Source: CAZQDP01 sp964592375
GTDB lineage: Bacteria; Bacillota; Clostridia; RUG12999
Direction: 5' to 3'
DNA length: 27,377 nucleotides
Assembly: GCA_964592375.1 (NCBI GenBank)
Contig: CAZQDP010000027.1
Location: 1 to 27,377 of the forward strand
Position numbers and translations under genes: made by a program. This document shows positions 24,464 through 27,377 of this stretch, in pieces; position 1 is the stretch's first letter, and every line of letters begins with the position of its first letter. The notes under the pieces were generated by a model. That model was not told the origin of the DNA and made no database searches. It worked only from the letters and a program-made list of their open reading frames with translations.

Positions 24464-24544
24464 AGTATAGCAAGTTTTTCGCATGTTGTAAAGGGCTTTG
24501 AAAAATTTTGTGCTACCATGCACATGAAATAGGAGGAATTTGTA

Positions 24545-25423
24545 ATGAGCGAAAGATATGAACTGAACAAGAATTTGGCCCAAATGCTCAAGGGCGGCGT
24601 GATTATGGACGTAACCAATGCCAAGGAGGCGGCAATTGCCCAAGAGGCGGGCGCTGTTGCGGTCATGGCACTGGAGAGAGTGCCCTCCGATATCCGTAAG
24701 CAGGGCGGCGTTGCAAGAATGAGCGACCCGAAAATGATCAAGGAAATTAAAAGCTGTGTCAGCATTCCGGTGATGGCAAAAGCAAGAATAGGCCATATTG
24801 TGGAGGCGCAAATTTTAGAGGCGCTGGGCATTGATTATATTGACGAGAGTGAGGTTTTAACACCTGCTGACGATCAGTATCATATTGATAAGCATGGGTT
24901 TAAAATCCCCTTTGTATGTGGTGCTAGAAACCTCGGCGAAGCACTGCGCAGAATAGGGGAGGGAGCGGCCATGATCAGAACCAAGGGCGAAGCCGGTACC
25001 GGTAATGTGGTAGAAGCGGTGCGCCATATGAGAACGATGATGGGTGAAATCCGCAGGCTGAGTGCCTTGCCTTCCGAAGAGCTCATGAGCTTTGCAAAGG
25101 AAATCGGCGCACCATATGAATTGGTACTGGAAATTTCAAAAACGGGTAAGCTTCCGGTGGTCAACTTTGCGGCAGGCGGCATTGCCACTCCTGCTGATGC
25201 TGCGCTGATGATGCAGCTTGGCAGTGAAGGAGTATTTGTCGGTTCCGGTATCTTCCGCTCCGCAGAGCCCGAAAAAAGAGCCAAAGCCATTGTAAAAGCC
25301 ACCACCTATTATAATGACCCAAGTATTATCGCAGAGGTTTCTGAGGATTTGGGCGAGCCGCTTGCCGGCATAGACATTTCGCAAATTGAACCGAGCAAGA
25401 TTTTAGCAAACAGGGGCTGGTAA
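24545..25423 (+). CDS. pdxS: pyridoxal 5'-phosphate synthase, lyase subunit
   Basis: PdxS condenses ribose 5-phosphate, glyceraldehyde 3-phosphate and ammonia into PLP in the DXP-independent route. It forms a dodecamer decorated with PdxT glutaminases. At 292 residues it aligns with the Bacillus subtilis enzyme (294) with a two-residue offset. The catalytic lysines are Lys79 (MAKARIGH) and Lys147 (RTKGEAGTGN), with Asp22 in VIMDVTNAKEA. The phosphate-binding GSGIF and AAGGIATPADAALMM are also present. AGGAGG at 24531-24536 supports the ATG at 24545. pdxT follows after three bases, giving tight coupling. Confidence 0.97.
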   Translation: MSERYELNKNLAQMLKGGVIMDVTNAKEAAIAQEAGAVAVMALERVPSDIRKQGGVARMSDPKMIKEIKSCVSIPVMAKARIGHIVEAQILEALGIDYIDESEVLTPADDQYHIDKHGFKIPFVCGARNLGEALRRIGEGAAMIRTKGEAGTGNVVEAVRHMRTMMGEIRRLSALPSEELMSFAKEIGAPYELVLEISKTGKLPVVNFAAGGIATPADAALMMQLGSEGVFVGSGIFRSAEPEKRAKAIVKATTYYNDPSIIAEVSEDLGEPLAGIDISQIEPSKILANRGW

Positions 25424-25426
25424 GGC

Positions 25427-25990
25427 ATGAAAACAGTTGGTGTATTATCCTTGCAAGGCTCTTTTGCAGAGCATTTGCAAAAAATAGAGGCCATCGGGGG
25501 TGTGAGGCCAAAAGAAGTGAAAACCGCAGAGGATTTGGCACAGATTGATAGCCTGATTATCCCCGGCGGTGAGAGCACCACCATTGGCAAGCTACTGAAA
25601 ATCTTTGAGATGGATAAAGTTATCATGCAGCGGGCCGAGCAAGGAATGCCCATATGGGGTACATGTGCCGGAATGATTCTGATCGCTAAGGAAATCGCAG
25701 GTGAGGCGCCGCATCTTCCGCTGATGGATATTTCGGTTCGGCGCAATGCCTACGGAAGCCAGCTGGACAGTTTTAAGGCGTCTATGCGGATAAGGCAGGT
25801 ATCGGAGGAGGAAATTCCACTGGTTTTTATCCGTGCACCATGGGCGGAAAAAGCAGGTGCGGGTGTGGAGGTGTTGGCGGAGCATGAGCAAAAAATCATT
25901 GCCGCGCGCCAAGGCAGCCTTTTGGCCACAGCCTTTCACCCTGAGCTGACGGACAATACCATGTTTTATGAATATTTTATCACATTTTAA
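25427..25990 (+). CDS. pdxT: pyridoxal 5'-phosphate synthase, glutaminase subunit
   Basis: Class I glutamine amidotransferase that feeds ammonia to PdxS. The triad is visible: Cys80 (WGTCAGMIL), His171 and Glu173 (TAFHPELT). GGES (47-50), in the oxyanion-hole region, begins GGESTTIGKLL. The 187-residue length is normal and residue numbers are one higher than in Bacillus subtilis. The start lies three bases after the pdxS stop, and a terminator follows about 50 bases after its own stop, closing the operon. Confidence 0.96.
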   Translation: MKTVGVLSLQGSFAEHLQKIEAIGGVRPKEVKTAEDLAQIDSLIIPGGESTTIGKLLKIFEMDKVIMQRAEQGMPIWGTCAGMILIAKEIAGEAPHLPLMDISVRRNAYGSQLDSFKASMRIRQVSEEEIPLVFIRAPWAEKAGAGVEVLAEHEQKIIAARQGSLLATAFHPELTDNTMFYEYFITF

Positions 25991-26036
25991 TATAGTAGTT
26001 TATCGGTCTTGAAAGTAAGCATGATAAAAGCAATGA

Positions 26037-26065
26037 AAAGGGGCGTCATTTTTGGCGCCTTTTTT
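26037..26065 (+). terminator. rho-independent terminator of pdxST
   Basis: AAAAGGGCGTC (26037-26047) pairs with GGCGCCTTTTTT (26054-26065) across ATTTTT, with two G-U pairs, and the stem runs into the T tract. Confidence 0.8.
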
Positions 26066-26175
26066 GATGTATTTTTGCAATGAATTTATAAACAATATCT
26101 ATATCTGCATGGAAATGAAAGATAAATTTGTGCATATTAACCATTTATATGTCGAAAAGCTATAGATTTTGTCAA

Positions 26176-26203
26176 TTGAATTGTGATGAATATGTGATAT
26201 AAT
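26176..26203 (+). promoter_or_regulatory. promoter of the secreted protein gene with a long leader
   Basis: TTGAAT at 26176-26181, a 16-base spacer and TATAAT at 26198-26203. The start codon at 26458 would follow a leader of about 245 bases, long enough for post-transcriptional control. I looked for a known riboswitch fold in 26210-26457 and did not recognise one. A 14-codon ORF (26302-26346, MITALPCFFSFIIK) and U-rich stretches at 26350-26420 are the only notable content. Confidence 0.5.
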
Positions 26204-26457
26204 AATGATGCACTATATTATAATTTCACACCAGTGTTTGGTTTCTTTTTTTCTACACGATCCGGTGCGTTCAATTAAAAATCAATAGAAGGGTGGAATG
26301 CGATGATTACGGCGTTGCCTTGCTTTTTTAGCTTTATCATTAAATGATGTAGTTTTTTCTGTATTTTTTTATTAGCAATTGCTTTGTTCTTTTTTGCACC
26401 AAAGGGCTAAGGTCTTTTATTTACTCGGAGGAAAATAAAGAACGGAGGAATTTATTC

Positions 26458-27377
26458 ATGTTTCGAAAAGTTCTATCAATTATTTTGGCGTCGGCTTTAA
26501 TCTTTTCTGTGATGACATTTGCAAGAGTGAGCAGTTCCGGAATTGTAATGTCCGGGAGCACTGTTTTGGGAAATGGTGCAGGGTTTGTGGGTTATGCATC
26601 CCTTTCGGGAAGAGTGGTAACCATCAATGCCAAACTTTATGGCCCCATTACAAAACTGACGAGCGCAAAATTTGGAGTTACCTTTGATAAAGCAAAGGTA
26701 GATATGGTCAAAACGGATGGGACAACCATCGTGAGTACATACCAAAACAGCGATTTCATGACAGATACAGCCATTGGCGGCTTTGCCTCATATACAAATC
26801 TGCCGACTGATTTTAGGAAAACGCTGAAAGTGCTTGTTCATAGTTTGCCCACCTTATATTATGCATCCGCAGGCTTTGACAGGGTTCTGCCTTCTCAGGC
26901 AGGCATCGACTATAGTCCGGCGAGTGGTTCTGAGTTTACCGCTACCATGAAATTTAAGGTAAAAGACGGGCAGGCAATCACACTTGCGGCAATAAAGACT
27001 TATTTTAATCTTTCGGGCGAAGTATCCGCACCAACGCTTATTGAAGCTTCCGGCAAAAAATTTATTCCCGTTGCGGGCAATTTTGCGGATGCCTATGTTT
27101 CCTCATCGATTGCGCATATAGACTATACAGCAATCGGCACAGATCCCACACCGGCTCCTGGTAATACGGTAACAAATCCTACTCGCACAGCTCCTCCTGC
27201 TATGGTGGGCACCACCTTTGTGGCATTGGATAATTTCGAGAGCGGAACGCCTGCCGGAACGGTGACCAAGCCAGCGGACGGGCCGAATTCCATTACCGTC
27301 AAAGGCTCTACCGATAAATTCCTATATTTTGATTATGTATATGGCACCTCAGCACCGGGGATACGATACAATTTTGC
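26458..27377 (+). CDS. secreted multidomain surface protein, 3' end outside the window
   Basis: Open from ATG 26458, behind GGAGGAA at 26444-26450, to the last base (306 codons plus two bases) with no stop. Residues 1-22 form a signal peptide (MFRKVLSIILASALIFSVMTFA). Residues about 30-225 form a beta-rich extracellular domain reminiscent of cohesin or other surface-anchoring domains in alternating strands. A proline/threonine-rich linker (about 226-250, DPTPAPGNTVTNPTRTAPP) follows. A second domain begins around ALDNFESGTPAG, a phrase typical of carbohydrate-binding modules that start DDFES. A role in polysaccharide binding or degradation is therefore likely but not shown. No catalytic motif is visible in the part present. 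It is a monocistronic gene start with its own promoter. Confidence 0.75.
   Translation, partial: MFRKVLSIILASALIFSVMTFARVSSSGIVMSGSTVLGNGAGFVGYASLSGRVVTINAKLYGPITKLTSAKFGVTFDKAKVDMVKTDGTTIVSTYQNSDFMTDTAIGGFASYTNLPTDFRKTLKVLVHSLPTLYYASAGFDRVLPSQAGIDYSPASGSEFTATMKFKVKDGQAITLAAIKTYFNLSGEVSAPTLIEASGKKFIPVAGNFADAYVSSSIAHIDYTAIGTDPTPAPGNTVTNPTRTAPPAMVGTTFVALDNFESGTPAGTVTKPADGPNSITVKGSTDKFLYFDYVYGTSAPGIRYNF

Noticed and set aside
26302..26346. 14-codon leader peptide ORF before the secreted protein
   Set aside because: It has only a poor ribosome binding site (GGGTGG) and no run of regulatory codons or attenuator-like pair of hairpins, so it is mentioned only within the promoter entry.

Overview
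The window reads like a low-GC, anaerobic Firmicute of the class Clostridia, probably a gut or host-associated member of the Eubacteriales, and probably a draft or metagenome assembly. The reasons are consensus sigma-A promoters, strong AGGAGG-type ribosome binding sites, a single-chain clostridial-type PurL, an anaerobic sulfatase-maturase-like radical SAM enzyme, PdxR/PdxST vitamin B6 genes, and two 10-base N runs that look like scaffold placeholders. The genus cannot be fixed from the sequence alone.

Layout. Positions 1-8918 are housekeeping: purL (purine synthesis) and lysA (lysine synthesis) in tandem, a membrane-anchored polysaccharide deacetylase, a convergent anSME-type radical SAM gene, a YkvI-like membrane transporter, and a tRNA-Pro(TGG) with its own promoter and terminator. 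Positions 8951-9698 hold an odd cassette: arrays of a 9-base AATATCACT motif (or its complement AGTGATATT) alternating with short palindromes, on both sides of a truncated four-helix-bundle (S23/Avd-like) gene fused in frame to a second gene fragment. Positions 9823-11191 carry two small membrane proteins, each followed by a strong terminator.

Positions 11374-18557 form an AT-rich accessory island with all genes on the plus strand: a nuclease-like protein cut by two assembly gaps, a 796-residue protein with a PD-(D/E)XK core and a SEC-C zinc tail, a 314-residue Mrr-like endonuclease, an HNH endonuclease behind a 34-codon overlapping leader ORF, and an AbiEi-type antitoxin whose AbiEii partner survives only as 12 codons. 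No DNA methyltransferase is visible, so this is not a classical restriction-modification locus. It looks like a collection of separate nuclease-based defence genes. A stretch resembling the 3' end of cca lies inside the island next to the AbiEi promoter, suggesting the AbiEi module was built into the cca 3' flank by recombination.

Positions 18599-22823 return to minus-strand core and metabolic genes: cca with an upstream diglucosyldiacylglycerol-synthase-like glycosyltransferase, and a separate two-gene operon of a uroporphyrinogen-decarboxylase-family protein with an L-rhamnose mutarotase. Positions 22957-25990 are the vitamin B6 locus: pdxR (MocR regulator) divergent from pdxS-pdxT, with a clear palindromic operator between them. 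The window ends inside a large secreted protein with a signal peptide, a proline/threonine linker and the start of a second extracellular domain.
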